A DNA stretch of 64,000 bases from JAGTVB01 sp049282355. GTDB taxonomy: Bacteria > Pseudomonadota > Gammaproteobacteria > HK1. Each line of letters opens with the position of its first letter. Within the stretch, counting starts at the first letter, position 1. Position numbers and translations under genes: made by a program. This document shows positions 1-9,300 of the stretch, one piece after another. The notes below the pieces were generated by a model. It was not told where the DNA came from. It saw nothing but the letters and a program-made list of their open reading frames with translations, and did no database searches. The stretch lies in the NCBI GenBank assembly GCA_049282355.1, contig JBAPTW010000152.1, positions 1 through 64,000 of the forward strand, written 5' to 3'.

Positions 1-411
1 GGCCACGATATCGACGATAGAATCCCAAGCACCCACCTCATGGAAAGTAACGGCCTCCGGCGCCACACCGTGCACTCGCCCCTCGGCACGCGCCAAGAGT
101 GCAAACATTGCCAGCGCGTGCCCTCGCACCGCCCCGGCAAGGGGGGCCTTCTCGATCAATGTGCGAATCTCGCTATAGCGCCGATGTGGCGTAGGATTGT
201 CCCTTGCCGCGGTTGCTTCCTCCACTACAAAGCGACGTCCCGTGAGGGCATGGTCGCTATGGTCCTCAAACCGAATTCGCACCTGCACGCTGAAGCCCGC
301 AGCATCGAATGCGTCCACCAATTCCTGCGCAAGCTCCGGCCGAAGGTCGATTATCGCCGCGGCAAACATGTCGCCGGCAATGCCACCGACAGGATCGAGA
401 TGGATGTGCAT
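1..411 (-). CDS. larC: LarC-type nickel-pincer cofactor protein, 5' part only
   Basis: The minus-strand frame from 411 to the window edge is open for 137 codons. It reads like the N-terminus of LarC (DUF111), the nickel insertion enzyme that completes the Ni-pincer cofactor of lactate racemase-type enzymes. The start MHIHLDPVGGIAGDMFAAA matches the family's conserved opening, and a later FHEVGAWDSIVDIVA matches the second conserved block. The ATG at 411-409 is preceded by a purine-rich GAGAAGAGAG about 8 nt upstream. The rest of the protein lies left of the window. It follows telA on the same strand after 110 bp, so co-transcription is possible. No larA, larB or larE is visible, so its role rests on family alone. 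Confidence 0.85.
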   Translation of the reverse strand, partial: MHIHLDPVGGIAGDMFAAAIIDLRPELAQELVDAFDAAGFSVQVRIRFEDHSDHALTGRRFVVEEATAARDNPTPHRRYSEIRTLIEKAPLAGAVRGHALAMFALLARAEGRVHGVAPEAVTFHEVGAWDSIVDIVA

Positions 412-521
412 TCGGTCGTTGCTCTCTTCTCACTCTAAGGATTAAGGAAGAACGTGGTGGCCACCCGCCGATGATCGCTTTTCTTTTCGAGTCGTGCCAC
501 CAGCAACCAGCCTAGGTGAAC

Positions 522-1709
522 TTACCTACGAGCACCGGCACTCGGCTGCAGCCGTGATCGCGACGCCGCTAAGGTTTTGCGCAGCTCGGTTTCGCAAAGC
601 TTGAGTTCCTGCTCGGCCTCGGCGCGCCGGCGCTTGCCTTCGTCGGCAATTTGCAGACTCTCCTCGATGGTTGCAATCAGTTGCTGATTGGCATGCTTGA
701 CTGCCTCGATATCGAAGACTCCGCGTTCAACCTGTTGTCGAATCTCTGCATTGGCAATCTTCAAATTTTCGGCATTAGCCGTCAGCAACTCGTTGGTGAG
801 GTCCGTGGCTTCCTTGAGCGTCCTTCCAGCCTCCCGCGAACGTTGGATGGTCACCGCCTGAGCAAGCTGCGTGCGCCACAGCGGAATGGTATTGGCCATC
901 ACCGAATTGATCTTGCTGATGAGCGCCTTGTCGTTCTCCTGCACCAGCCGAATGCTCGGTAGGCTCTGCATTGTGACTTGCCGCGTCAGCTTCAGATCAT
1001 GAAGCCGGCGCTCCAGCTCATCCCGTGTGGAACGTAGATCGCGCAGCTGCTGTGCTTTGAGCATATCGCCACTGGCTTCTGCCTCCCCCTGCAGCGCTGG
1101 CAAGATCTGCTTATCCAGTTCTTGCAGCTTCTCCTCTGCGGCGCCAATGTAGTCCGCCAGGGTATGAAAATAGTCAAGGTTGGCCTCATAGAGCCGATCA
1201 AGGGCGGCGATATCGGTCAATAGCTTCGTCTGATGGCTGTCGAGCTGATCGCTGATAGCATCAATCTGGGCGCGGACGTCCTCGTAGCGTCGCAGGAACT
1301 TCATTACCGGCTTCTTAGCGCCAAATAGACGCGCAAAAAAGCCGGGCTTCTCCAGATCATCGATGCCAAAGCCCCGCAGCGTCGCCACCATTTCGTTTAG
1401 AGCCTCCCCGGCCGGCCCTACTTCTTTGTTGCGCACGCCTTCCAACATTCGATCGGAAATGTCTGTGAGCCGTTGTTGCGCCTTACTGCCGAAAAAAACG
1501 ATCGAATTACTATCCTTCAGGTCGATTTCAGCCATGGCTTTCTCGATGCGCGCCCGTCGTTCGGCATCGGCGTCGGGGTAAGGCACCAAGTCACCCTGAA
1601 GAACCTGCCGTAGGGCCATCGCTGCGTCGGCAGTCGTTGCCGCGGGCACCGAGACATCGGAATCTCTCATCACCGCATCACTCCTTGGTTCCTTCATACG
1701 CTGATTCAA
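522..1709 (-). CDS. telA: TelA/KlaA family toxic-anion resistance protein
   Basis: A 395-residue, highly helical cytoplasmic protein that matches the TelA family (PF05816), linked to tellurite and other toxic-anion or envelope-stress tolerance; the biochemical role is not settled. The centre (about residues 100-330) is rich in charged heptads, and blocks such as SLPSIRLVQENDKALISKI and the following NTIPLWRTQLAQAV are typical of the family. The length is normal. It lies 89 bp downstream of an xpaC-like gene, the usual TelA partner, so this is a classic xpaC-telA pair in one transcript with the small membrane protein ahead of them. Confidence 0.88.
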   Translation of the reverse strand: MNQRMKEPRSDAVMRDSDVSVPAATTADAAMALRQVLQGDLVPYPDADAERRARIEKAMAEIDLKDSNSIVFFGSKAQQRLTDISDRMLEGVRNKEVGPAGEALNEMVATLRGFGIDDLEKPGFFARLFGAKKPVMKFLRRYEDVRAQIDAISDQLDSHQTKLLTDIAALDRLYEANLDYFHTLADYIGAAEEKLQELDKQILPALQGEAEASGDMLKAQQLRDLRSTRDELERRLHDLKLTRQVTMQSLPSIRLVQENDKALISKINSVMANTIPLWRTQLAQAVTIQRSREAGRTLKEATDLTNELLTANAENLKIANAEIRQQVERGVFDIEAVKHANQQLIATIEESLQIADEGKRRRAEAEQELKLCETELRKTLAASRSRLQPSAGARR

Positions 1710-1798
1710 TTAGAGGCCATGGTCATCATTTCGAGCGCATCACCATTCAGAGAGTACAAGCGTGCCCAGAATCAGCGGAAACGATGCCCATGGCCCCT

Positions 1799-2632
1799 TT
1801 AAACCACGCCTTCCTGCTTAAGGCGCTTTGAAAGCACCTCGATTTGAATATCCAGATCCTCCACATCATTTTGCATGAGTTTCTCGTGCTGCTCCCTGCA
1901 GACGCTCTCCATGTCAACGAGCAGCGCGCGATAGTTTTGCTCCAACTGGTAGGACTGGGTTTGCGGATGGGTACGCACGTACTGTCGGGTAACCCTTAGT
2001 ATGCCGTCGAGATAGACATTCAGGAACCTGCGCGCACGACGCAGGTCCCGTGGGTCTTCCTCTATCGCTTTGAGAATAGCTTGCGACTGCGTCACGATGG
2101 CGCTCAGTCGCTGTTGGAATTCGAGGGAACGGATACTCTGACGAGCTTCATTGATGCCTTCAAGCCTGGCATAGGCTTCTTTGAGCACGGCCCTGAGCTC
2201 ATCTGCACCGATGCCTCGACCCGGAACCGCCAACGGCCTTGGCTCGGGATCAAGGCCATAATAAAATAGGGCTCCCACCGCCGCGCCCATTCCGAAAAGA
2301 AGTGAGATTGCGACGCCATGCCCGACAGCGGCGAAAGCCGCAACGGCCGTAGCAACCCCAATGACAGCCGCGCCGGTCGCTTTCAGCGGCGGTGATCGGC
2401 GAAAGGCAAGCGATTGCTCAGCATAGCGCTTTTCGGCAATGAGACCACGGCGCAAAAGCACAGCGCCTAGCACGAATAGGCCGTAGGCGGTGGCATTGCC
2501 GACAAAGGCACCCAAATGGCCGCCCCAGAGGCTAATGAACGCTTTGAAGAGCAACGGAAAGGCGAGAACAAATATCAACAGGCCTTTTAACCCGCCACCG
2601 ACGGACAAACGCTGAAATTGAGTACCGGACAT
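1799..2632 (-). CDS. XpaC-like membrane protein, TelA partner
   Basis: 277 residues with two hydrophobic hairpins (about 13-60 and 85-125) followed by a cytosolic helical C-terminal half with conserved-looking Arg and Tyr positions. The arrangement fits the XpaC / 5-bromo-4-chloroindolyl phosphate hydrolysis family (PF10112), named from a phenotype rather than a known reaction. It starts 3 bp after the stop of the small ORF upstream and precedes telA, so the three genes look like one operon. Assignment rests on topology and the telA neighbour. Confidence 0.75.
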   Translation of the reverse strand: MSGTQFQRLSVGGGLKGLLIFVLAFPLLFKAFISLWGGHLGAFVGNATAYGLFVLGAVLLRRGLIAEKRYAEQSLAFRRSPPLKATGAAVIGVATAVAAFAAVGHGVAISLLFGMGAAVGALFYYGLDPEPRPLAVPGRGIGADELRAVLKEAYARLEGINEARQSIRSLEFQQRLSAIVTQSQAILKAIEEDPRDLRRARRFLNVYLDGILRVTRQYVRTHPQTQSYQLEQNYRALLVDMESVCREQHEKLMQNDVEDLDIQIEVLSKRLKQEGVV

Positions 2633-2635
2633 CGC

Positions 2636-2824
2636 TCAGGATCGCTCACCGGCCGACCACATGAAAAAGTTCGGTAGCTCCGAGGAACGGGTGAATAAAG
2701 CCTGACAGCTCGCCACACCCACGGTCCACACCAGCAGAAACCAGCCGAGGAATTTAAATAGCCATCGCTGTTTAGACACTACGGCACTCCTGTAACACAA
2801 CGTTTCCCTTACTGACCCGTGCAA
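2636..2824 (-). CDS. small single-pass membrane protein
   Basis: 62 codons from an ATG, or about 47 from a GTG at the residues VSKQRWLFKF, which would place the transmembrane segment (FLGWFLLVWTVGVASCQALF) near the N-terminus. Its stop is 3 bp from the xpaC start, which argues that it is real and the first gene of the xpaC-telA operon. I do not recognise a family. The shorter start is my preference because the first 15 residues are not hydrophobic and have no clear ribosome-binding site. Confidence 0.45.
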   Translation of the reverse strand: MHGSVRETLCYRSAVVSKQRWLFKFLGWFLLVWTVGVASCQALFTRSSELPNFFMWSAGERS

Positions 2825-2905
2825 TGGGTTTGAAGTTCTTCCCGCCCAAGCGGTTTGTGAGCATAACCTTGCACCGCATGCTCATCCCTCATGTGAGGTG
2901 CATGA

Positions 2906-3184
2906 AAGCCGCATCCCTCGACCGTCGGCGAGCTTTACTGTACCGAGGTTAAGCGCCTGCCCCGATCCTACCTCATACCGGAGACTGTCTGCCGAAGAGG
3001 TTTCTCACAGCACCTCCGGAAACGTGTGCGCCGCGTCGAAGATTTTTACAGCCTCCCGCCAGAGAACCCCACTACCTTTCATAAGGCCTTGAATCGGTTT
3101 GCAATTGTCGGACTGGTACAGCGCTTGCCCAATGCCGATGGCCCGCGTCGTGGGCGCCGGTTGTTACAAGTGGTTGGAGATTGA
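2906..3184 (+). pseudogene. possible C-terminal gene remnant without a start codon
   Basis: This frame is open for 92 codons after a TGA at 2903-2905 and ends at TGA 3182-3184. It has no in-frame ATG (a GTG lies near 3022). The translation has coding-like character, for example VRRVEDFYSLPPENPTTF and ALNRFAIVGLVQRLP, but I recognise no family. It may be the tail of a decayed gene, or chance. Otherwise the 2825-3185 stretch holds only the upstream region of the lipoprotein gene. Confidence 0.25.
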
Positions 3185-3185
3185 A

Positions 3186-3746
3186 ATGAAAAAATTCGTT
3201 TTTCTTGCCCCGCTGATGCTGCTCGGTGGTTGCGCAGCGATGCCCCCCCCTCCTGAGGCCAGTGCACCTGCGAAGCCGAGCTTCACCTCAACAGAATTGC
3301 AGGTTGCCATCGATCAGGCTGTCGTACAGGCGCTGGCAGCCGAGCAGGCAAATGACATCGATGTTGACGCAACGATCAATCGAGCCGTGGAGAAGGCGGT
3401 CGCTCAAGCGGCGCGCGAAATGCGGGTACTCGAGGACGAAAGAAAACAACTCCAAGCCGCACAGGCAGGTAACGTCGACCACCTCACAGCGCCCCCTGCC
3501 GCAAATACGGAGCGAGAGGCAATGAATACCCAAGTGAGCACACGAGTAGGGGTGACTCGGCCGATGGCGATGCACCCGACGGTGACATTAAAGCGAGAGA
3601 TCCGAGACTGCGCGCTGGAGCTGTTGATGTACGATACCCATGTCGCCGATGCAACCGACGCTTGTCTTCGAATCTACCGTTCTCAGCATCTTCGCGATCG
3701 CTGGCGCAATGACGCCAGCACCGTGCGCACGAGCACCGTTCCTTAG
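3186..3746 (+). CDS. small outer-membrane-type lipoprotein, unknown function
   Basis: The ATG at 3186 opens a textbook lipoprotein signal: MKKFVFLAPLMLLGGCAAMP, with lipobox LGGC, cleaved and lipidated at Cys15. The mature part (about 170 residues) is Ala/Glu/Gln-rich and helical in the first half (VAIDQAVVQALAAEQANDI), which could form a coiled coil. The second half contains two cysteines spaced to form a disulphide (RDCALELL...DACLRIYR). A longer frame starts at 3099, but the signal peptide fixes the start at 3186. Family not recognised. A repeat end follows directly after its TAG stop. Confidence 0.7.
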   Translation: MKKFVFLAPLMLLGGCAAMPPPPEASAPAKPSFTSTELQVAIDQAVVQALAAEQANDIDVDATINRAVEKAVAQAAREMRVLEDERKQLQAAQAGNVDHLTAPPAANTEREAMNTQVSTRVGVTRPMAMHPTVTLKREIRDCALELLMYDTHVADATDACLRIYRSQHLRDRWRNDASTVRTSTVP

Positions 3747-3803
3747 CAAGTTGTTTTAGAAACTACGGCGCTTGTGCATAGCGGCGTTGCGCGGTGGCTC
3801 GCC
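3747..3803 (-). repeat. MITE fragment (right end, inverted)
   Basis: Directly after the lipoprotein stop. The stretch CAAGTTGTTTTAGAAAC and then GCGCTTGTGCATAGCGG-like sequence match the reverse complement of the right half of the repeat at 41418-41560. The other end is missing, so this is a truncated copy. Confidence 0.6.
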
Positions 3804-3851
3804 ATAGCTGGAGGGCTCCGGTCCCGGGGCCCTTTCCAGCGGGAGTTCGAC

Positions 3852-6296
3852 TCACGCTGCAGTCTGGAAGGCAATCGCCGGCACTTCCGGGTACTGGCGC
3901 ACGAAATGAACCTTGAGTCCTTCGCGCAGATATTGCGGCAACTCGTCGAAGTCTCTGCGGTTCGCCTCCGGCAGGATCAGCTCCATCAGTTTGTTGCGCC
4001 GCGCGGCAATCACTTTCTCGCGGATCCCACCGACAGGCAATACCCTGCCGGTCAAGGTCAGCTCACCGGTCATCGCCATCGGTCGCTTGATTCGCTCCCG
4101 GCGAGCAAGGGATAAAAGCGCCGTCGCCATGGTGATGCCGGCGCTTGGCCCGTCTTTCGGTGTCGCACCCTCCGGCACATGCAAGTGCACCGAAGCATTA
4201 TCGAAAAACGCCGCATCGCCATGAAACGCTGCAACGTTGGAGGCAATGTAGCTGTAGGCGATTTCCGCCGATTCGCGCATCACCTCTCCTAATTTACCCG
4301 TTAACCTCAACTCACGGCGCTTCTCGTGGATGCGTGTGGCCTCGACATCCAACGTCGCGCCCCCCAGGGGCGTCCAGGCCAAACCCGTGACGATACCGAC
4401 GCCGGTCACCGGACGTTCTTGACGAAACAGCGGCTTACCGAGATAGGACTCAACCTCCTGGACGCCGGTGCGCACCGGTGGCTTGGCGCCGTTTAGCAGC
4501 TCGACGACGGCCTTGCGGATAATCCGGCCCAGCTGCTTCTCGAGGTTACGCACGCCGGCCTCACGGGCATAGCCTTCGATGATGTGGCGCAGCGCCGCAT
4601 TGGTGATTTGCACTTGCGAGCGCTTGACCCCAGCCCTTGCCAACTGCTTTGGCCACAAATGGTGTCGCGCAATCTCAACTTTTTCGTTGGTCACGTAGCC
4701 AGCGAGGTGGATAGTCTCCATCCGATCCAACAGTGCTCCGGGAATGGTATCGAGCTGGTTTGCGGTGCAGATAAACAGCACTTTGGAGAGATCGAAACGC
4801 AGGTCCAAATAGTGATCGAGGAAATCCGTATTCTGCTCAGGATCCAGAACTTCCAGCAGTGCAGAGGCGGGATCGCCATGATAGGAGGCACCGATCTTGT
4901 CAACCTCATCGAGCATCAGAACCGGATTGGCCACCCCGAGGCTCTTCATTGCTTGAATGAACTTGCCGGGCATCGCACCGATGTAGGTACGCCGATGCCC
5001 TTTGATCTCGGCTTCATCGCGCATGCCTCCGAGGCTAAAACGGTAGAACTTACGCCCCAATGCGTCGGCGATAGAACGACCGATGGAAGTTTTGCCAACG
5101 CCCGGGGGACCCACCAACAGCAGGATGGAACCGGTGACCTCGCCTTTGAGAACACCAATAGCCAAGAATTCGATGATGCGATCTTTGACGTCGCCGAGTC
5201 CGTCGTGATCACGGTCGAGAACAGCGCGTGCGACCTTCAAATCAAGCTTCTCTTCAGAGTAGATTCCCCAGGGCAGCGAAGTTATCCAATCGAGGTAGTT
5301 GCGTGTCACCGCGTATTCCGGCGATCCCGTTTCCAGCACCGACAGCTTTTCCATCTCATCGTCGATCTGCTTCCGGGGACCCTCGGGCACATGCAGGGCT
5401 TCCAGACGTTCGCGAAAGCGCTCGAGCTGAGCTGTGCGATCGTCCTTCGAGATGCCGAGCTCACGTTGGATCTCTTTGAGCTGCTCCTTGAGAAAAAACT
5501 TGCGTTGCTGATCCGTCATCCGATCCTGCACGCCCTTGCGGATCTCAGACTGGATTCTGGCCACCTGCAGTTCTTTTTTGATCAGCACCAAAACCTTTTC
5601 CATGCGCGGCAAGACCGGCACGGTCTCGAGCACATCCTGCAACTCTTCCTTGCTCGCAGTAGTCAAGTTGGCAGCGAAATCGGCAAACGGCGAGGGTTCA
5701 TTGGGACTAAAGCGGGAGAGAAAAACCTTTAATTCTTCGGCATACAGTGGATTCAAGGGCAACAGCTCTTTGATGGTGTTAATGATAGCCACGCCGTAGG
5801 CCTTTAGGGTGTTGGTGTCTTCCTTGAGCGTCGGCGGGTATTCCACTTGCGCCACGAATGGCGGCTCGTGGGTAACCCACTCATGGATGCGAAAACGCTC
5901 GATCCCCTCAGCCATGAACTGGATCTGTCCGTGCTGTCGCCCTGGATTGTGCATTCGCACCACGGTGCCGATAGAGTAGAAGCTTTCCGGCCTAGCCTCG
6001 TTGGTATTTCCTTTTAGCAGTACCAAGCCCGCCATTCGATGCGGCGCTTCCCCAACCTGCTTCACGGTTTCCAACCACTGCTCCTCGCTCACCAGAATAG
6101 GCATCACTTGACCGGGGAAGAACGGGCGCTCGGAAAGGGGCAACAGGTGCAGGGTTGGAGGTAACACATCTCCCGGCAGGACAAGCTGGGTGTGGCTGTC
6201 GGGCGTTTCTTTTTTCGTCTTGCGCGGCGCCCGGCGGGTGCGCGGTGTGTCTTGCGCTGCTGGCGACTTGTCTTCCTCTTTCATCTTGGTTCCCAA
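3852..6296 (-). CDS. lon: ATP-dependent Lon protease (LonA type)
   Basis: 814 residues, normal LonA length. It degrades misfolded and regulatory proteins in the cytosol using ATP. The N-terminal LAN domain (about 45-240) follows a Lys/Pro-rich extension. The AAA module has Walker A GPPGVGKT (396-403) and Walker B VLMLDEVDK (459-467). The C-terminal protease has catalytic Ser718 in PKDGPSAG and Lys761 in GGIREKVIAARR. All key residues are present. The charged extension and the divergent N-domain suggest a second-type Lon rather than the housekeeping copy beside clpX; no clpPX is nearby. It lies 62 bp downstream of the double branching enzyme on the same strand, so the two may be co-transcribed. 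An in-frame ATG at codon 5 is an alternative start. Confidence 0.95.
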   Translation of the reverse strand: MGTKMKEEDKSPAAQDTPRTRRAPRKTKKETPDSHTQLVLPGDVLPPTLHLLPLSERPFFPGQVMPILVSEEQWLETVKQVGEAPHRMAGLVLLKGNTNEARPESFYSIGTVVRMHNPGRQHGQIQFMAEGIERFRIHEWVTHEPPFVAQVEYPPTLKEDTNTLKAYGVAIINTIKELLPLNPLYAEELKVFLSRFSPNEPSPFADFAANLTTASKEELQDVLETVPVLPRMEKVLVLIKKELQVARIQSEIRKGVQDRMTDQQRKFFLKEQLKEIQRELGISKDDRTAQLERFRERLEALHVPEGPRKQIDDEMEKLSVLETGSPEYAVTRNYLDWITSLPWGIYSEEKLDLKVARAVLDRDHDGLGDVKDRIIEFLAIGVLKGEVTGSILLLVGPPGVGKTSIGRSIADALGRKFYRFSLGGMRDEAEIKGHRRTYIGAMPGKFIQAMKSLGVANPVLMLDEVDKIGASYHGDPASALLEVLDPEQNTDFLDHYLDLRFDLSKVLFICTANQLDTIPGALLDRMETIHLAGYVTNEKVEIARHHLWPKQLARAGVKRSQVQITNAALRHIIEGYAREAGVRNLEKQLGRIIRKAVVELLNGAKPPVRTGVQEVESYLGKPLFRQERPVTGVGIVTGLAWTPLGGATLDVEATRIHEKRRELRLTGKLGEVMRESAEIAYSYIASNVAAFHGDAAFFDNASVHLHVPEGATPKDGPSAGITMATALLSLARRERIKRPMAMTGELTLTGRVLPVGGIREKVIAARRNKLMELILPEANRRDFDELPQYLREGLKVHFVRQYPEVPAIAFQTAA

Positions 6297-6358
6297 AAAA
6301 GTCTCCGTGGTCTGATGGCGGCCCTCACTGGATCCCGATGATCATGCAATAAACATTT

Positions 6359-9300
6359 TTATGAGAGTCCTCGGCTGGCACTCCCATTGTCGCTACCAGC
6401 GTGCTCAATCGAACTGTATCCGGATGTGTCTGCAATGGCCGCCGGAAGAGGTTGCAGCACGAGTGCCGTCAAGGGCGGCAGCGGCAATGACAGGGAGAAG
6501 CGGTAGCCGTGCCAAGCTTTCTCCTCGGCTGTCGCTCCCTGTGCCGGCAACCCGCGCCCGCGACCGCCATAGGCTACGGCATCGCTATTGAAAAGCTCCC
6601 GATAAAAAGTAGGGAAGGGAACACCTATCCGATAGCTGGCGTAGGACACTGCAGAGAAATTCGCCACGAACAGCACCGTGTCACGGGGATCCCGGGCTTT
6701 CCTCAGGAAAGCAATGACATTTTGTTCGGGACTATCCAGATCAATGCCCTCGAAGCCCTCACGCCCGAAATCAACCTCGTGAAGAGCCGGCGCCGACCGG
6801 TACAAGCCGTTCAGATCAGCGACGAAGCGCGACAGGCTGCGGTGCAACTCAAAATCCAGCAGCTGCCAGTCGACACTGGCGGCGTGGTTCCACTCCCGCC
6901 TTTGGCCAATCTCCCCTCCCATAAACAGCAACTTCTTTCCAGGATGAACATACATGAAAGCGTAAAGGAGCCGAAGATTGGCAAATTGCTGCCACTCGTC
7001 CCCCGGCATTTTTTCCAGCAGCGATCGTTTTAGATGCACGACTTCATCGTGGGAAAGGGACAGCACGAAATTTTCTTCGAACGCATAATGAAAGCCGAAG
7101 GTGAGCCTGCGGTAGTGCTGCCGGCGGTGCTCCGGGCGCTCCTGCATGTAGGTCAACACATCGTGCATCCAGCCCATGTTCCACTTGAACCCAAAACCAA
7201 GACCGCCGTCCTCTACCGGCCTCGACACCCGAGGCCAAGCCGTTGACTCCTCGGCCATCAGCATCACTCCTGGAAACCGCGCATGCACAATGGAGTTGGT
7301 ATGCTTTAGGAACTCGATCGCCTCCAGATTCTCGTTACCCCCGAACCTATTGGGGATCCACTCCCCCGGCAGTCTCGAATAATCGAGATACAACATGGAA
7401 GCCACGGCATCGACCCGCAAGCCATCGAAATGATAGGTCTCGAGCCAAAAAAAGGCATTGGCGATGAGGAAGTTCTCGACCTCGTGACGACCATAATTAA
7501 AGATCAGCGTCCCCCAATCTCGGTGCTCACCCTTGCGCGGATCGGCATGCTCGTAGAGGCTGGTCCCATCGAACCGACCGAGCGCATGGGCGTCCTTAGG
7601 GAAATGCGCCGGCACCCAATCCAGAATGACGCCAATGCCTTCTTGGTGGCAGCGATCAATGAACGCCATGAGGTCTTCTGGCCTGCCAAAGCGCGACGTC
7701 GGCGCATAGAAGCTCGAGATTTGGTATCCCCACGAGGGCTCATACGGATGCTCGGCAATAGGCAAGAGCTCGATATGGGTAAATCCCAGGCGTTTGACAT
7801 AAGGCACCAGGCGCTCCGCCAGGGCGGTGTAGAAGAGGCGCTGGCCATCGGCAGTACGCCTCCAGGAACCCACATGCACCTCATAGATAGCGACCGGGCT
7901 CTGCCACATGTCGTTGGCGGCGCGTTTCTCCATCCAGTCCTGATCTTGCCATCGGTACCGACCCTGGACCTCGCAAACGATGCTGGCCGTTTGCGGCGCA
8001 ACTTCGCAATAGAACGCATAAGGGTCGGCCTTCAGACACAGTCCGCCGTGGGCAGTACGAATCTCGTATTTATAGAGCTCACCTTCATCAAGGCCCGGCA
8101 CAAACAGCTCCCAGACACCAGCATCCTCGTGTAACTTCATTTGGTGTTGGCTCCCAGTCCAGCTGTTGAAGCTACCGACGACACTCACACCCTCTGCATT
8201 GGGCGCCCATACGGCAAAGCTGACACCGGTTTCGCCTTCTCTGACGTGTGGATGGGCGCCCAATTTGCGAAACACATGATAGTGGTTGCCTTCATGAAAA
8301 AGCTGACGGTCATAAAGCGTGAATAGCCACGACCGGTAGGCATAGGGATCGCGATAGGTGTAGCTGCTCCCGCCCGGCTCCAGCACCTGCACTTGATACT
8401 TCGGCTCGGCGCCGAGCGGTGCGATGGTCCCTGCAAACAGTCCGCGAGCATCCACCTTGGCCAGCTGGTGGCGCAGCCACGGATAGCCGTCCATGACCAC
8501 ATAGGCCTGCTCAGCTCGTGGCAGGAAGGCACGAACGATCTGCACGTTGTCATCCGTCCCTGCATGGGGACCGAGGATGGCGAACGGATCGCGATGGCGT
8601 CCGTGAACGAGCCGTTGAATCTCGTGCTCTGGAAGGCGCTCCGGGTGCCGCTCGGCGCGGACGATGAGCAACATAGGAGCAGGCCGCTCATGCCCTTCGC
8701 GCCAGCAGTCGGCGTGTAGAGCTGCCGTCAATGGATCCACGAGCACGGCATCGACGTGGTAGTGGTGCTGCCAGAAGGTGACGCTCGACAGCACAGCACT
8801 CTTGATTTCACCGCGAGCAAAATCGAACCTGACCCGCGGTCCTGTACGCTGTGTATCGTCTTCGTACAGCCGCGTTCCATCAAACCAATTAAGCGCAGTG
8901 CCGTCCACCGGCATAGACGAGCCCATCCCCGGCACCACGACACCGAGACCGCTTTGATGGCAGAAGTCGATCAGTGCCATCAGATCGGCCGGCGTGCCGC
9001 AGGAACGGCTGGGGGTATAACCGAACCCGTCATGGCTCGACGGATTTGCCGAGAGCGGGATGAATACATGGGTGAAACCCTTCCCTTTCACCTCGCTGAT
9101 CAAGCGTGGCGTCGCCAGCGATCGGTAGTGCGCCCCTTCTGCCCCCTCACCGGCAATGCTTGCCCACGCTTTCAAGTCGATCTCGAAAAGGTAGATGGCG
9201 CTCTCAGCTTTCTGGACAACATCGCGTTCGAAGCGAGAAGCGAGCCAGGAATGATCTTTCCAATGGTGGACTTGCGCCAGGCTGCACACGATGGCAGCGG

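Noticed and set aside
40..438. Plus-strand frames over the first 500 bp
   Set aside because: The minus strand encodes the conserved LarC N-terminus here; the plus frames are shadows of it.
3660..3685. TTCGAATC-like motif as a tRNA T-arm
   Set aside because: It lies in the lipoprotein gene and has no cloverleaf around it; no tRNA was found in the window.
4584..5732. 382-codon plus-strand frame
   Set aside because: It lies entirely opposite the intact lon gene and has no family features.
7430..8134. 234-codon plus-strand frame
   Set aside because: It is antisense to the tandem glgB, whose domains are intact; a shadow.
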